A DNA stretch of 42,204 nt from positions 1-42,204 of the IMG/VR virus record IMGVR_UViG_3300046167_000527; one strand, given 5' to 3'. This document shows, one piece after another, positions 1 to 6,885 of the stretch. This DNA is from a virus. Below the pieces are notes generated by a model, which was not told where the DNA came from, did not search any database, and saw nothing but the letters and a program-made list of their open reading frames with translations. The stretch's first letter is position 1; each line of letters begins with the position of its first letter. Position numbers and translations under genes: made by a program.

Positions 1-1
1 G

Positions 2-730
2 GAAGGACGTCCGTTAATTGGCGAACCAACTCCGTATAGTCTGCACCGATCCGAGACCACCATCAGGTTAGTCAACGAGAGATTTGAGCAATGGGGCATC
101 CATGTTCGATTGCGACTCGTCGGCACCTTTGCATCTAAAAGTCCGGTCGCTCTCTCGTATCACCAATACATCGAAGATGGTACCATACCACCTGCTGACT
201 TCATTGCTAACAATCAATCAGCTGGTGCAGGTTACTGTGGTTTTGCTGGACAGACCGCCCATTTCCGTGACCATAAACGTAAGAATCACTACCTGACCTT
301 CCATAACGGTTGTAGCACTGACACATGGTTACACGAGATGGGTCACTCTATCGGTCTGGGACACGGACCACAATCAGAAAACCCAGGTGGCGGTGCTACC
401 TTCCCTGACTTTGCTCAAGGAACAGGTGGTGGTAGTGTGTGCGGACCAAACTATGACATCATGACATATGGTGGTGGTTGGAACAATAAGTCATTCACCA
501 GTCCATACGTTGATTGCGAGAGACACTATCCAGACAAGTACAAGCAGTATCACGGCACCCCAAGTGGTGACACGACACACTCTGCGACTGGATATGCTAT
601 CAACCGTATCCGATACGATGTCTCCCTTGTCCACGACGAGTGGGAACACCCAGAAGCAACAGACAACCCACTAGAGGCAATGTTTGATCCTGACTACAAC
701 GAACCAGTATATCAGGTGATTTATGACTAA
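2..730 (+). CDS. Secreted zinc metallopeptidase, metzincin-like (5' end outside window)
   Basis: The frame is open from base 2 with no start in view, so the N-terminus lies upstream. About 111 visible residues in is HEMGHSIGLGH, which fits the metzincin zinc motif HExxHxxGxxH. About 45 residues later comes YDIMTYGGG, which looks like the conserved Met-turn beneath the zinc site. The region before the motif (NERFEQWGIHVRLRL) and the C-terminus (AINRIRYDVSLVHDEW) align by eye with the protein at 1100-2494, so the two are paralogues. Its stop overlaps the next start (ATG 723) by eight bases. Inference: an exported protease acting on host envelope or extracellular protein; the substrate is unknown. 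The signal peptide cannot be seen here. Confidence 0.8.
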   Translation, partial: EGRPLIGEPTPYSLHRSETTIRLVNERFEQWGIHVRLRLVGTFASKSPVALSYHQYIEDGTIPPADFIANNQSAGAGYCGFAGQTAHFRDHKRKNHYLTFHNGCSTDTWLHEMGHSIGLGHGPQSENPGGGATFPDFAQGTGGGSVCGPNYDIMTYGGGWNNKSFTSPYVDCERHYPDKYKQYHGTPSGDTTHSATGYAINRIRYDVSLVHDEWEHPEATDNPLEAMFDPDYNEPVYQVIYD

Positions 731-1103
731 GATCTTACTCCCGTTAATTGCTGCGTTGTTCCTTGCCAGTTGTGATAGTAGTCCTACCTCTAAAATGGGA
801 TCGGACGACTATTACTTCGAGGGCAAGGAGTATACTCTCATCGACCAGAAATACACCTTTGTCGTTGTACCTAACGAGAAAGAGTGGAATGCTCTGGCAG
901 ACAAGTATGTCGGCATCCCTGGAAAGGACTTGGGTGCCTTCAGTCGTTTGCGTTTAAACAGAGCATCACCAACACTCGAAGGATCTGAGTGTGTAGTGTA
1001 TATTCGTGACCCGAACTGGGTTTACGAACCGGAATTCATTGGTCACGAAATCATACATTGTCTGTATGGCAAGTGGCACCCAAATCAGAGAGGCAAAGGA
1101 TGA
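723..1103 (+). CDS. Lipoprotein with HExxH zinc-peptidase-like motif
   Basis: 126 residues. The N-terminus is a short basic start, a hydrophobic stretch and a lipobox ending FLASC (Cys17), so the mature protein should be lipid-anchored. Near the C-terminus is GHEIIHCLYGKWH: HExxH followed by a third His seven residues after the second, one residue longer than the classical metzincin spacing. It sits between two metzincin-like genes and overlaps both (ATG 723 inside the upstream gene, ATGA at its end), so the three are translationally coupled. It is small for a protease. It could be a minimal peptidase, or a zinc-binding partner or inhibitor of the neighbours. The motif is seen; the function is inferred. 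Confidence 0.75.
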   Translation: MTKILLPLIAALFLASCDSSPTSKMGSDDYYFEGKEYTLIDQKYTFVVVPNEKEWNALADKYVGIPGKDLGAFSRLRLNRASPTLEGSECVVYIRDPNWVYEPEFIGHEIIHCLYGKWHPNQRGKG

Positions 1104-2494
1104 TGCGTCTTATACCAATAGCAGTTTTACTTCTGACTATCGCAGGATGCGACAAGTCAGACAACGATAACTCAACAGCACCAGTCACACCAGTTGACCC
1201 AACTCCAGTGACTCCAGTGACTCCGGTTATTCCTGTCGACCCAAACCCAGAAGAGGGCACAATCCTGTCCACCGAGTGCGAAGAGACAACTCAGGTTGTT
1301 GAAATCGCAGACGGTAACGGTGGTTCCACTTTCGAACGAACTGAAAAGTCGGAAGAGTGTGGATATGTCGAACCAGAGGTGGTCGTCGAAGTCGTTCGCA
1401 GAGAGGGAGACTACTTTAAGGGTGCCTTGATCTCTGTAACAGGGGATGCGGAATGGGACTACTCAGTCGAGGCAGGCAACGTGACTGTCACTGACGAAGG
1501 TCTTGAGATTACCTCTGACGGTCGACTCGGTGTTTGGAATGTCACCATCAACGACAAGGTGTATCAATACGAGTTTATCGCACCACCATTGTGCGAGAAG
1601 ACATTTATTGACACTTATAACGCGGTGGACTGTCTCGGCAACTCAATTGGTCCTCGTTCTGCCAATATGATCTATTACGGAGAACCACAAGAAGACCAAC
1701 AAGTGGTAACCATCGAACTTGGCATCGCAAGGTCAGCATCTCGATGCGATGAGAACTGTGAAGACGGTTCTATAGTCCCAGCAGACCACCCAGATAGGGT
1801 GAGAGTGGTCGAGGCACTCGAAGAGGCAAATGCATTCAATGAGAAGCATGGCGTCTATATCCGATGGGAACTGACCGAGATGATATGGTTGGCACCATGG
1901 TACGATGTGTACTCATTTGGTCCATCAAAGTTCCTGACTGATATGTCTGACGTTGTGTATGGGTGGGGCGGTTCTGGTGGCAACGGTGGTCAAGCATTTA
2001 TGCCATCTTCCATCTATGAAGGCATGCGCACCCCAACCCCTGTCGGCACCGTCATGGGTGGTAATGGAGGAACCATGATGCACGAACTGGGACACGCAAT
2101 GGGTCTTGGACACGGTGTTTGGGGCATACCAGATTGGCAAGGTCCAGTCCTCGACTCTCTCGGGATGCAAGGTGGTAGTATCTTCCCTTGGTTTGGTCAT
2201 GGGTGGGACGGTAGAAACCCGAACGGAGTCTGTGGTACTCAGGGATCAGTCATGTCCTATGGTTCTTCTGCTATGTGGTCAAACTCTCTGATCAGTTGTG
2301 ACGACCTCGGATACCCAGCAGGGAGATTCGGAGACGATGCAGGGTCACGATACCACAGTGACGAAGCATATCACCTGAATCGAATCCGATACTCATACTC
2401 TCTGATCCACAACGAGCATAAAAATGCTCAAGCATATAAACCTGAAGTTGTGGAAGACGAAGAGTATGACAGAGGCACCCTAGTCAATGACTGA
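1100..2494 (+). CDS. Lipoprotein metzincin-like zinc metallopeptidase
   Basis: 464 residues from ATG 1100, chosen because it forms an ATGA overlap with the upstream stop and places a lipobox (LLLTIAGC) directly after the start. A Pro/Thr/Val-rich linker with repeated PVTP-type units follows the lipid-attachment Cys. The C-terminal half carries HELGHAMGLGHG (HExxHxxGxxH) and downstream GSVMSYGSS, a plausible Met-turn. The C-terminus (HLNRIRYSYSLIHNE) matches the paralogue at 2-730. Family knowledge: metzincins are secreted zinc endopeptidases. Inference: a membrane-anchored, periplasmic or surface protease made by the infected cell. Such a domain on a phage lipoprotein is unusual. Confidence 0.85.
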   Translation: MMRLIPIAVLLLTIAGCDKSDNDNSTAPVTPVDPTPVTPVTPVIPVDPNPEEGTILSTECEETTQVVEIADGNGGSTFERTEKSEECGYVEPEVVVEVVRREGDYFKGALISVTGDAEWDYSVEAGNVTVTDEGLEITSDGRLGVWNVTINDKVYQYEFIAPPLCEKTFIDTYNAVDCLGNSIGPRSANMIYYGEPQEDQQVVTIELGIARSASRCDENCEDGSIVPADHPDRVRVVEALEEANAFNEKHGVYIRWELTEMIWLAPWYDVYSFGPSKFLTDMSDVVYGWGGSGGNGGQAFMPSSIYEGMRTPTPVGTVMGGNGGTMMHELGHAMGLGHGVWGIPDWQGPVLDSLGMQGGSIFPWFGHGWDGRNPNGVCGTQGSVMSYGSSAMWSNSLISCDDLGYPAGRFGDDAGSRYHSDEAYHLNRIRYSYSLIHNEHKNAQAYKPEVVEDEEYDRGTLVND

Positions 2495-2544
2495 GGCAAT
2501 TAGTTGACCTTGCTTTGTCAACCTGTATGAGTAGAATAGAGTGT

Positions 2545-3042
2545 ATGTGGAGAAAACTTTACATTATGGTGGTACCAGTGGCGATCGTTTCAACGGTCGT
2601 CACTGACACCCACGCATTCGCCGGTGGGTTCTTCGGACAAGTACATCCTTCCCTCAGCATCAACGTAGACGACACACCATTCGTCGATGCCACTGAAGAG
2701 ATGGTGTTCACTCGTTCAGAAGGTAAACTCCTCGTAGAGAATCCACTCGAAACTCCTGTTGTCTGCCTCATAGGTAAGACCAACCATCCTCGTGGTAAAT
2801 CTCCCTCTCTCACTGGTATGAAGAGACGAGGTGGGTATCACACCAAGAGAGATGCAATTAGATTGAATCACATGTCTGGTCATTGGGCATTTAAGATCGA
2901 ACCACAGGGTTCCAGTCTGCTGCACAATGTAATGGTCCACCAGATTGGAACTCTACAGTGTGCCGCTGTCGACTATGTGATTGAGAACAGATGTACTCCA
3001 GGTATGAACATAAATGCCTGTGTAAAGCAAGGATTAATGTAG
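2545..3042 (+). CDS. Exported protein of unknown function
   Basis: 165 residues from ATG 2545; the frame also has earlier possible starts (TTG 2515, ATG 2527). The N-terminus has Arg/Lys, then the hydrophobic stretch VVPVAIVSTVV ending near THAFA, which resembles a signal peptidase I site. The mature part has four Cys residues, several near the C-terminus, consistent with periplasmic disulphides. No family recognised. It follows the metalloprotease cluster after a 50-bp gap and may belong to the same exported set. Confidence 0.6.
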   Translation: MWRKLYIMVVPVAIVSTVVTDTHAFAGGFFGQVHPSLSINVDDTPFVDATEEMVFTRSEGKLLVENPLETPVVCLIGKTNHPRGKSPSLTGMKRRGGYHTKRDAIRLNHMSGHWAFKIEPQGSSLLHNVMVHQIGTLQCAAVDYVIENRCTPGMNINACVKQGLM

Positions 3043-3050
3043 TATAAATA
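3043..3050 (+). promoter_or_regulatory. T4-type late promoter (TATAAATA)
   Basis: Exact octamer TATAAATA, 45 bases before the ATG at 3096, in an AT-rich gap. T4-type late promoters use this octamer as the sole core element, recognised by the phage late sigma factor. It is the only copy in the left part of the window. Confidence 0.65.
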
Positions 3051-3095
3051 AGGTAAATATGAAAATAAATATATATGATGGGACAAGGATGTACC

Positions 3096-3335
3096 ATGAC
3101 TAAGGATAAGAGCAACGCAATAAAAGAGGCATTGGTGGACACCAGCATCGGGACTATGATCTCTCTCCCGCTGAACTTCTTCCTCGCATCTCTTGCAATA
3201 ACACTTGAGTGGTCGGCAACAGAGATCACCTTCTACTTTACATCATTCTTCTTCGTCCTAGCAGTCGTCCGTAAGGTTTATATTCGTCTACACTTTGCAA
3301 GGAAGCAATCAGATGAAGTTAAGAACAACACTTAG
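3096..3335 (+). CDS. Small conserved phage membrane protein
   Basis: 79 residues from ATG 3096, preceded by AAGGA. It starts MTKDKSNAIKEALVDT, then has two hydrophobic segments (about residues 20-40 and 46-62), and ends in a basic tail with KVYIRLHF. I recall small phage membrane proteins with a near-identical N-terminus (the DUF7220 group, from memory). Function unknown. It overlaps the next small gene. Confidence 0.7.
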   Translation: MTKDKSNAIKEALVDTSIGTMISLPLNFFLASLAITLEWSATEITFYFTSFFFVLAVVRKVYIRLHFARKQSDEVKNNT

Positions 3336-3468
3336 AATTCTATCAGCACTCTGTTTCTGGATACCATGCGCATTCTTTATGCTTGTCTACTCTATGTTCT
3401 CCTCACATCCGGATGTGAATCAACCTCCGTCGGTGTCGGGATCAGAGACCTCGACGAAGATCATCTGA
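3313..3468 (+). CDS. Tiny membrane protein overlapping a nested lipoprotein gene
   Basis: 51 residues: a basic start (MKLRTTLR), one hydrophobic segment to about residue 28 and a short polar tail. It begins inside the end of the upstream gene, and a lipoprotein reading frame (3366-3545) starts inside it. Membrane protein plus an overlapping out-of-frame lipoprotein is the arrangement of Rz/Rz1 spanin genes, but this protein is far shorter than a usual inner-membrane spanin and lacks a long coiled coil. Confidence 0.5.
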   Translation: MKLRTTLRILSALCFWIPCAFFMLVYSMFSSHPDVNQPPSVSGSETSTKII

Positions 3469-3545
3469 CCGAATGTGTCCTCTCGAGGCATGTAGCAAGC
3501 AACGCCGAGTGTGTTTTCGAACTCACCATTGAGAAAGACCTATAA
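3366..3545 (+). CDS. Small lipoprotein in an alternate frame
   Basis: 59 residues. It starts MRILYACLLYVLLTSGC, a clear signal with lipobox LTSGC, followed by a short polar domain with two more Cys. It overlaps the membrane gene at 3313-3468 by about 100 bases in a different frame and runs into the next gene (TAATG at 3543-3547). Possible roles: a second, very small outer-membrane spanin-like protein, or a superinfection-exclusion-type lipoprotein. No family recognised. Confidence 0.55.
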   Translation: MRILYACLLYVLLTSGCESTSVGVGIRDLDEDHLTECVLSRHVASNAECVFELTIEKDL

Positions 3546-3691
3546 TGACGCCCGAAGAACAACAATTCCGCGAACTGTACCCTAATATTGACACTCTCAT
3601 AGAGCATTCCCCACTCCGCGCCCGTTTCTTACTCCTCTCGTGGTTGTATTATACATCACAGAAAGAGAACAAACCAGTCTCCAAACCATAA
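3545..3691 (+). CDS. Small hypothetical protein
   Basis: 48 residues, starting at an ATG that shares a base with the upstream stop. Sequence is MTPEEQQFRELYPNIDTLI then a short hydrophobic helix (FLLLSWLYYTS) and a basic tail. No family recognised. The overlap is the main support for it being real. Confidence 0.5.
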   Translation: MTPEEQQFRELYPNIDTLIEHSPLRARFLLLSWLYYTSQKENKPVSKP

Positions 3692-4162
3692 TTCCGCCAA
3701 CTTTGTTATCAATATCACTCCTATAGACAATTATAATTGTCGATAACACTCCTATAGACAATTATAATTGTCGATAACACTCCTATAGACAATACTCTAA
3801 TAGACATAGAAGAGTATATTATAAGAGAGAAATAACAAAATAAGAACAAATAATGGTATATTTCCTGTAGAGAACACACATCTCGTATGACTCCCAATAT
3901 GAGTCCTCCAGACGCCTCTAAGACGTCTCTCCATAGTAACAATAATAGAAGAATAACCTGTATACAACAGGGATACCATCGCTCGTGATGTGTCTCTCGA
4001 ACCCTCCTACGAGTCGATATACCGATACAAATACCATAGAGAAAACGTGTAATCTGCTGATGCACACCTATACTCTCCTCTATAGAGCGATATAACTCGT
4101 GGTGGTCTGTTGTCACCCCTATCCTCTTCTAATATGCCAACACCATCGTGCCACCCCCTACT
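3692..4162. other. AT-rich gene-free gap of about 470 bp
   Basis: No convincing + strand gene. The left part holds tandem 31-bp repeats with a perfect palindrome (separate entry). The rest is AT-rich, with several short variants of CTATAGA. The early promoter cassette at 4163 follows. Candidate roles are a replication origin, a protein-binding array or a partly decayed gene; none is shown by the sequence alone. Confidence 0.5.
3721..3793. repeat. 31-bp tandem repeat carrying a 16-bp perfect palindrome
   Basis: Two full 31-bp copies start at 3721 and 3752, and an 11-base partial copy starts at 3783. Each full copy contains GACAATTATAATTGTC, identical to its own reverse complement, so a dimeric protein could bind each unit. 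The 31-bp period is close to three helical turns, which puts the sites on the same face of the DNA. Confidence 0.85.
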
Positions 4163-4240
4163 GTAAGTCATTGATCTCCCACACCTTTTTACATTTGTCT
4201 TTGCTCCCTCTATAAGAGATAATAGTCTTTCTGATGAGGG
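4163..4240 (+). promoter_or_regulatory. Early promoter cassette copy 1
   Basis: Begins GTAAGTCATTGAT; -35 TTGTCT at 4195-4200, a 17-base spacer, -10 GATAAT at 4218-4223, then AGTC and a GAGGG leader before the ATG at 4252. It shares the order and spacing of seven other copies in the window. Confidence 0.8.
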
Positions 4241-4251
4241 AAACACACAAT

Positions 4252-4455
4252 ATGACAAATGCTTTTGATATGGTAACTCCTGAGAAGATTGAACGTCGAC
4301 TCACTGGTTGGTCTACTGATGAGTGGATGAACACTCGAGCAAACTATGCTGAATACCTTGCTGCGTTTGGTCCTGAAGCAACCAAGACTTTCCGTCAGTT
4401 TGCTTATGGAATTGCTGCTCAAAATGAACTCGTATGCCGCTATGAAGGAGTGTAA
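4252..4455 (+). CDS. Small hypothetical early protein
   Basis: 67 residues from ATG 4252, chosen over an in-frame ATG at 4234 because the GAGGG Shine-Dalgarno lies between them. Starts MTNAFDMVTPEKIERRL. No family recognised. First gene after promoter cassette 1, so probably early. Confidence 0.65.
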   Translation: MTNAFDMVTPEKIERRLTGWSTDEWMNTRANYAEYLAAFGPEATKTFRQFAYGIAAQNELVCRYEGV

Positions 4456-4458
4456 GTA

Positions 4459-4677
4459 ATGAATTTTCGTAATGCTGTAGCAGAAGAGTTTCGTCGTGCG
4501 GTGAATGATCCGTCGAATATCGTGGATGGAAGTCCTAACTTTGACTTTGTGGAGGCAGATGTGATGTGCGAATTCACTGTCGACACTGTGATCGAGAACA
4601 TGGGTTCTCTGGAAGTGTTCTTTAAGTACTGTGCGGAACTTGCTGATCTGCACATTTCTCTTCAGGAGGCAAAGTAA
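4459..4677 (+). CDS. Small hypothetical early protein
   Basis: 72 residues, four bases after the upstream gene. Starts MNFRNAVAEEFRRAVNDP; acidic overall, no membrane segment. Its stop overlaps the next ATG (TAATG). Unknown function; part of the operon from cassette 1. Confidence 0.65.
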   Translation: MNFRNAVAEEFRRAVNDPSNIVDGSPNFDFVEADVMCEFTVDTVIENMGSLEVFFKYCAELADLHISLQEAK

Positions 4678-4856
4678 TGAATGATCTCTACACACTCTTG
4701 ACTGTCCGTGACGAGTTAGAGCTCGCGAGGAAGTTCGCACAGTCTAACGCTCGCGAGCAACGGTCTGGTCTACAGGCAGCAATGGACATAGTGCAGAGTG
4801 CTATCCAGAAGGAACTGGACGAACAGGAGAAGATGGCACAGGCATTTGGGGAATGA
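4677..4856 (+). CDS. Small hypothetical helical protein
   Basis: 59 residues starting in the TAATG overlap. Starts MNDLYTLLTVRDELELARKF; Glu/Gln/Lys/Arg-rich and likely entirely helical. No family recognised. Confidence 0.6.
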   Translation: MNDLYTLLTVRDELELARKFAQSNAREQRSGLQAAMDIVQSAIQKELDEQEKMAQAFGE

Positions 4857-4869
4857 GGCATCTAAATAG

Positions 4870-4886
4870 TCTCTTCCAAGAAGAGA
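4870..4886 (+). promoter_or_regulatory. Hairpin over the ribosome binding site of the next gene
   Basis: TCTCTTC-CAA-GAAGAGA forms a 7-bp stem with a 3-base loop. The right arm supplies the GAAGAGA ribosome binding site for the ATG at 4896, so folding would hide it. Regulatory effect is inferred. Confidence 0.4.
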
Positions 4887-4895
4887 TGTTTGTCA

Positions 4896-5075
4896 ATGAA
4901 CCGTAATGACGACTGCTGTAGAGATCTAAAATACCTGAGGGAACTGCTTCAGTTGCGCATTCGTGTGCTCGTTGGGGATGGGAAGATAACACCACCTCCA
5001 CATACTCGTGTGCGTCTGGAAGTGTTACGCTCTGTCGTAGAGGAACTCAATGTTCTTTTAGAGAAGAGAATGTAA
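4896..5075 (+). CDS. Small hypothetical protein
   Basis: 59 residues from ATG 4896; an in-frame TTG lies six bases upstream. Starts MNRNDDCCRDLKYLRELLQL and is probably helical. Its TAA stop (5073-5075) is also the first part of promoter cassette 2, the junction seen repeatedly in this region. Confidence 0.6.
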   Translation: MNRNDDCCRDLKYLRELLQLRIRVLVGDGKITPPPHTRVRLEVLRSVVEELNVLLEKRM

Positions 5076-5155
5076 GTTGTTGATTTCGTTCAACATTATT
5101 ACATTTGTCTTTGGTAGTGAATTGTACGATAATAGTCTTGTAGGTTGAGGAAACA
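5072..5155 (+). promoter_or_regulatory. Early promoter cassette copy 2
   Basis: GTAAGTTGTTGATT opens the cassette and includes the upstream stop codon. -35 TTGTCT at 5105-5110, 17-base spacer, -10 GATAAT at 5128-5133, then AGTCTTGTAGGTTGAGGAAAC. The transcript has an untranslated leader of about 120 bases before the next gene. Confidence 0.85.
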
Positions 5156-5203
5156 ACTGGATCCGTAAGGACTAAACTAACTGCATGTTTCCGAGTCGAC
5201 TGG

Positions 5204-5218
5204 AACCCTGAAAGGGTT
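5204..5218 (+). ncRNA. Leader stem-loop
   Basis: AACCCT-GAA-AGGGTT forms a 6-bp stem in the roughly 120-base leader between cassette 2 and the ATG at 5258. A very short reading frame (ATG 5184, MFPSRLEP) ends inside it. It may be a leader control element; this is structure only. Confidence 0.35.
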
Positions 5219-5257
5219 AGATTGAACTGAACGACCCAACCTACTCTGGAGAGAGAA

Positions 5258-5350
5258 ATGAAGCAGAACGAAGACGACATTGTAGCTGGTTTAATCGTTA
5301 TGGTTATACTCGGAACAATCCTTGGAGTAATGCTGGGACTCTCTGTATGA
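5258..5350 (+). CDS. Tiny membrane protein (30 aa)
   Basis: 30 residues after a strong GAGAG ribosome binding site. A short acidic head (MKQNEDD) is followed by one hydrophobic helix. Its TGA overlaps the next ATG (ATGA at 5347). One of several single-helix miniproteins in this operon. Confidence 0.6.
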   Translation: MKQNEDDIVAGLIVMVILGTILGVMLGLSV

Positions 5351-5535
5351 TCACCACTTCCGCATTAACCGCACATCTCGAGGGAACGTTTGAAGCACGA
5401 CTCGAGATCGCACAACGGAACTGGAAACGTTCCCACACTGAGGAGCATCGTATTGCTCTCCAGCATGCAAGAGAAACATATGATACCATCTTTGGTATCC
5501 TCTACGAATTCGATGAAGCAAACACAGGAAGATAA
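5347..5535 (+). CDS. Small hypothetical helical protein
   Basis: 62 residues from the ATGA overlap. Starts MITTSALTAHLEGTFEARLE; Glu/Arg/His-rich and probably a helical hairpin. No family recognised. Confidence 0.6.
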   Translation: MITTSALTAHLEGTFEARLEIAQRNWKRSHTEEHRIALQHARETYDTIFGILYEFDEANTGR

Positions 5536-5538
5536 GTT

Positions 5539-5784
5539 ATGAGCACCAATGTTGACAGTTTCTACTATAAGACTCCTCTCCACACTCGCATGACTCGTTG
5601 GGCAGAGAGCGGTAAGGCAACGAAGATCGCACTCCACCCACAGGACTACTATGTTCTGTCCGCACGTAATCTCGTAGAGAAGATGGAAGAAGAATTTAAA
5701 CTCCCTATCACCTGTCTGGGTGGAGAAGAGTCCTTGCGTAAGTGGATCAAAGAGTCCATCGACCGTAGCAAAGAAGAAGATTGA
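5539..5784 (+). CDS. Small hypothetical early protein
   Basis: 81 residues, three bases after the upstream stop. Starts MSTNVDSFYYKTPLHTR and contains ALHPQDYYVLSARNLVEKM, which suggests a compact alpha/beta fold. Its stop overlaps the next ATG (TGATG). Similar small proteins occur in tailed phages, but I cannot name the family. Confidence 0.65.
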   Translation: MSTNVDSFYYKTPLHTRMTRWAESGKATKIALHPQDYYVLSARNLVEKMEEEFKLPITCLGGEESLRKWIKESIDRSKEED

Positions 5785-5909
5785 TGGGCACCGGATCTCT
5801 AATCGTGGTGGGGATAGTGGTCGGGAGTTTCTTACTCACGATCATTCTCTCTCACCTTATTGCAACTCTCGGTAATGGAATATCAGGACCAGAAGATGAC
5901 AATGATTGA
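5784..5909 (+). CDS. Tiny membrane protein (41 aa)
   Basis: 41 residues: one long hydrophobic segment (IVVGIVVGSFLLTIIL) and a short acidic tail. Starts in the upstream stop (TGATG) and overlaps the next start. Probably a single-pass inner-membrane miniprotein. Confidence 0.55.
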   Translation: MGTGSLIVVGIVVGSFLLTIILSHLIATLGNGISGPEDDND

Positions 5910-6186
5910 ATATCTCCACAGTTTATCCGTCACCGAGTTGTTGGACATATTGATCGCACTCGGTCTAATATCAATACTGTTGATCACTATGGTGATTATA
6001 CGACAAGGTCTCATTAGAGATAAGTTGGATGAAGTTCCTCATCTAATTGCAACAAGCAATACTGATGAAGATGGAGAAGAGAAAGTAATCCACTGTTGGG
6101 AAGACCACCCAGATGCACCATTAGAGTGTATATGCGCAAGTGGTAAGAAAGAAGCAGGGGAACCATGCGTTCTGAATAGGCACTAA
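5896..6186 (+). CDS. Single-pass membrane protein with Cys-rich tail
   Basis: 96 residues from ATG 5896, chosen for the overlap with the upstream gene; earlier in-frame starts exist. One transmembrane segment at about residues 16-36 (ILIALGLISILLITMVII), then a polar domain whose end carries four Cys within about 25 residues (CW, CIC, CVL), possibly metal-binding. No family recognised. Confidence 0.6.
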   Translation: MTMIEYLHSLSVTELLDILIALGLISILLITMVIIRQGLIRDKLDEVPHLIATSNTDEDGEEKVIHCWEDHPDAPLECICASGKKEAGEPCVLNRH

Positions 6187-6187
6187 G

Positions 6188-6283
6188 ATGGAAACAAAAG
6201 AATTAATGGATCTGTTAACATTCGCAATGGTAATCTGTAGTACAGGTGCTGTCGCTGAGTGGTATCTTACGAGGGATCAGTAG
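6188..6283 (+). CDS. Tiny membrane protein (31 aa)
   Basis: 31 residues, MELM-type amphipathic start then a short hydrophobic helix with one Cys. It ends TAG directly before the next ATG. Weakly supported on its own; supported by tight packing with its neighbours. Confidence 0.45.
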   Translation: METKELMDLLTFAMVICSTGAVAEWYLTRDQ

Positions 6284-6406
6284 ATGGGATGGTTTCTGTG
6301 GATGGTAGGTGTCTGTGTAGCAGCAGGTGTCTATGGTGGATGGGAGATGGGTGCTATGTATGCTGCGGCATTCGTGCTGTTCATCTATGCTGCGAGTCGT
6401 GGATGA
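6284..6406 (+). CDS. Tiny two-helix membrane protein (40 aa)
   Basis: 40 residues, almost entirely Gly/Ala/Val/Trp hydrophobic (MGWFLWMVGVCVAAGV). Starts immediately after the upstream stop, and its TGA overlaps the next ATG. Likely an inner-membrane miniprotein; unknown role. Confidence 0.5.
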   Translation: MGWFLWMVGVCVAAGVYGGWEMGAMYAAAFVLFIYAASRG

Positions 6407-6693
6407 AGACTGAACCTAAATGGGTTGCCAAATACATCGACCGCAAACGTTGGAAGACGAATGGGAAGAGAACAGATAGAGAAGGCAATCCCATAACATT
6501 CCATCTAAAGACAAAAGATATAAGATTTCTGTTAGAGGAAGCAGGCATAGAGTATACTGATGTGGGAGGTGGCAGTGACCAATACTGTCTGGCAAGAGAT
6601 AATGATCTCGGTTCCTACACCATAGGCAACTGTCGGTTCATTACTAATAGAGAGAACACGAGGGATGCAATGCGCATCAAGGCAGGAGGGTGA
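6403..6693 (+). CDS. HNH-homing-like small protein
   Basis: 96 residues from ATG 6403 (ATGA overlap). The end, YTIGNCRFITNRENTRD, resembles the GYSxxNCRWxxxxEQ segment after the HNH core in phage homing endonucleases and HNH/AP2-like proteins, but no clear HNH catalytic triad is seen. It could be a degenerate HNH or DNA-binding protein. A hairpin spans its stop codon. Confidence 0.5.
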   Translation: MKTEPKWVAKYIDRKRWKTNGKRTDREGNPITFHLKTKDIRFLLEEAGIEYTDVGGGSDQYCLARDNDLGSYTIGNCRFITNRENTRDAMRIKAGG

Positions 6694-6711
6694 CCCCCTC
6701 CGTTGGTTTTT
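6685..6711 (+). terminator. Rho-independent terminator-like hairpin
   Basis: GGAGGG-TGACC-CCCTCC, a 6-bp GC-only stem, followed by GTTGGTTTTT. It overlaps the stop codon of the upstream gene and closes the operon that starts at cassette 2. Confidence 0.65.
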
Positions 6712-6777
6712 ACGGGACTCCTACGGTTTATGGGGTAAAGGTTTAGGATCCCCGACAATGCGACACGGACCACGCCG

Positions 6778-6803
6778 GACTACTCGCAGACTACTCGCAG
6801 ACT
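6778..6803. repeat. 11-bp direct tandem repeat in a gene-free gap
   Basis: GACTACTCGCA occurs twice in tandem plus a 4-base partial third copy. It lies in the 6712-6942 gap, which otherwise shows a run TTAAAAAAATTTTTTA (6845-6860) and a promoter. No gene is seen in that gap. Confidence 0.6.
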
Positions 6804-6885
6804 GACCCCTCCCCCTAACCTCCATGATGTTTGAAACGGATGGATTAAAAAAATTTTTTACGAGAAAAATACCTCCTTCGAGAGG

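Noticed and set aside
3721-3793. CRISPR array
   Set aside because: The 31-bp units are directly adjacent with no unique spacers between them.
3721-4116. A 131-codon open frame on the minus strand in the gene-free gap
   Set aside because: It is Leu/Ile/Tyr-rich without a recognisable motif, its end is made of the tandem repeat, it lacks a good ribosome binding site, and every other gene is on the + strand.
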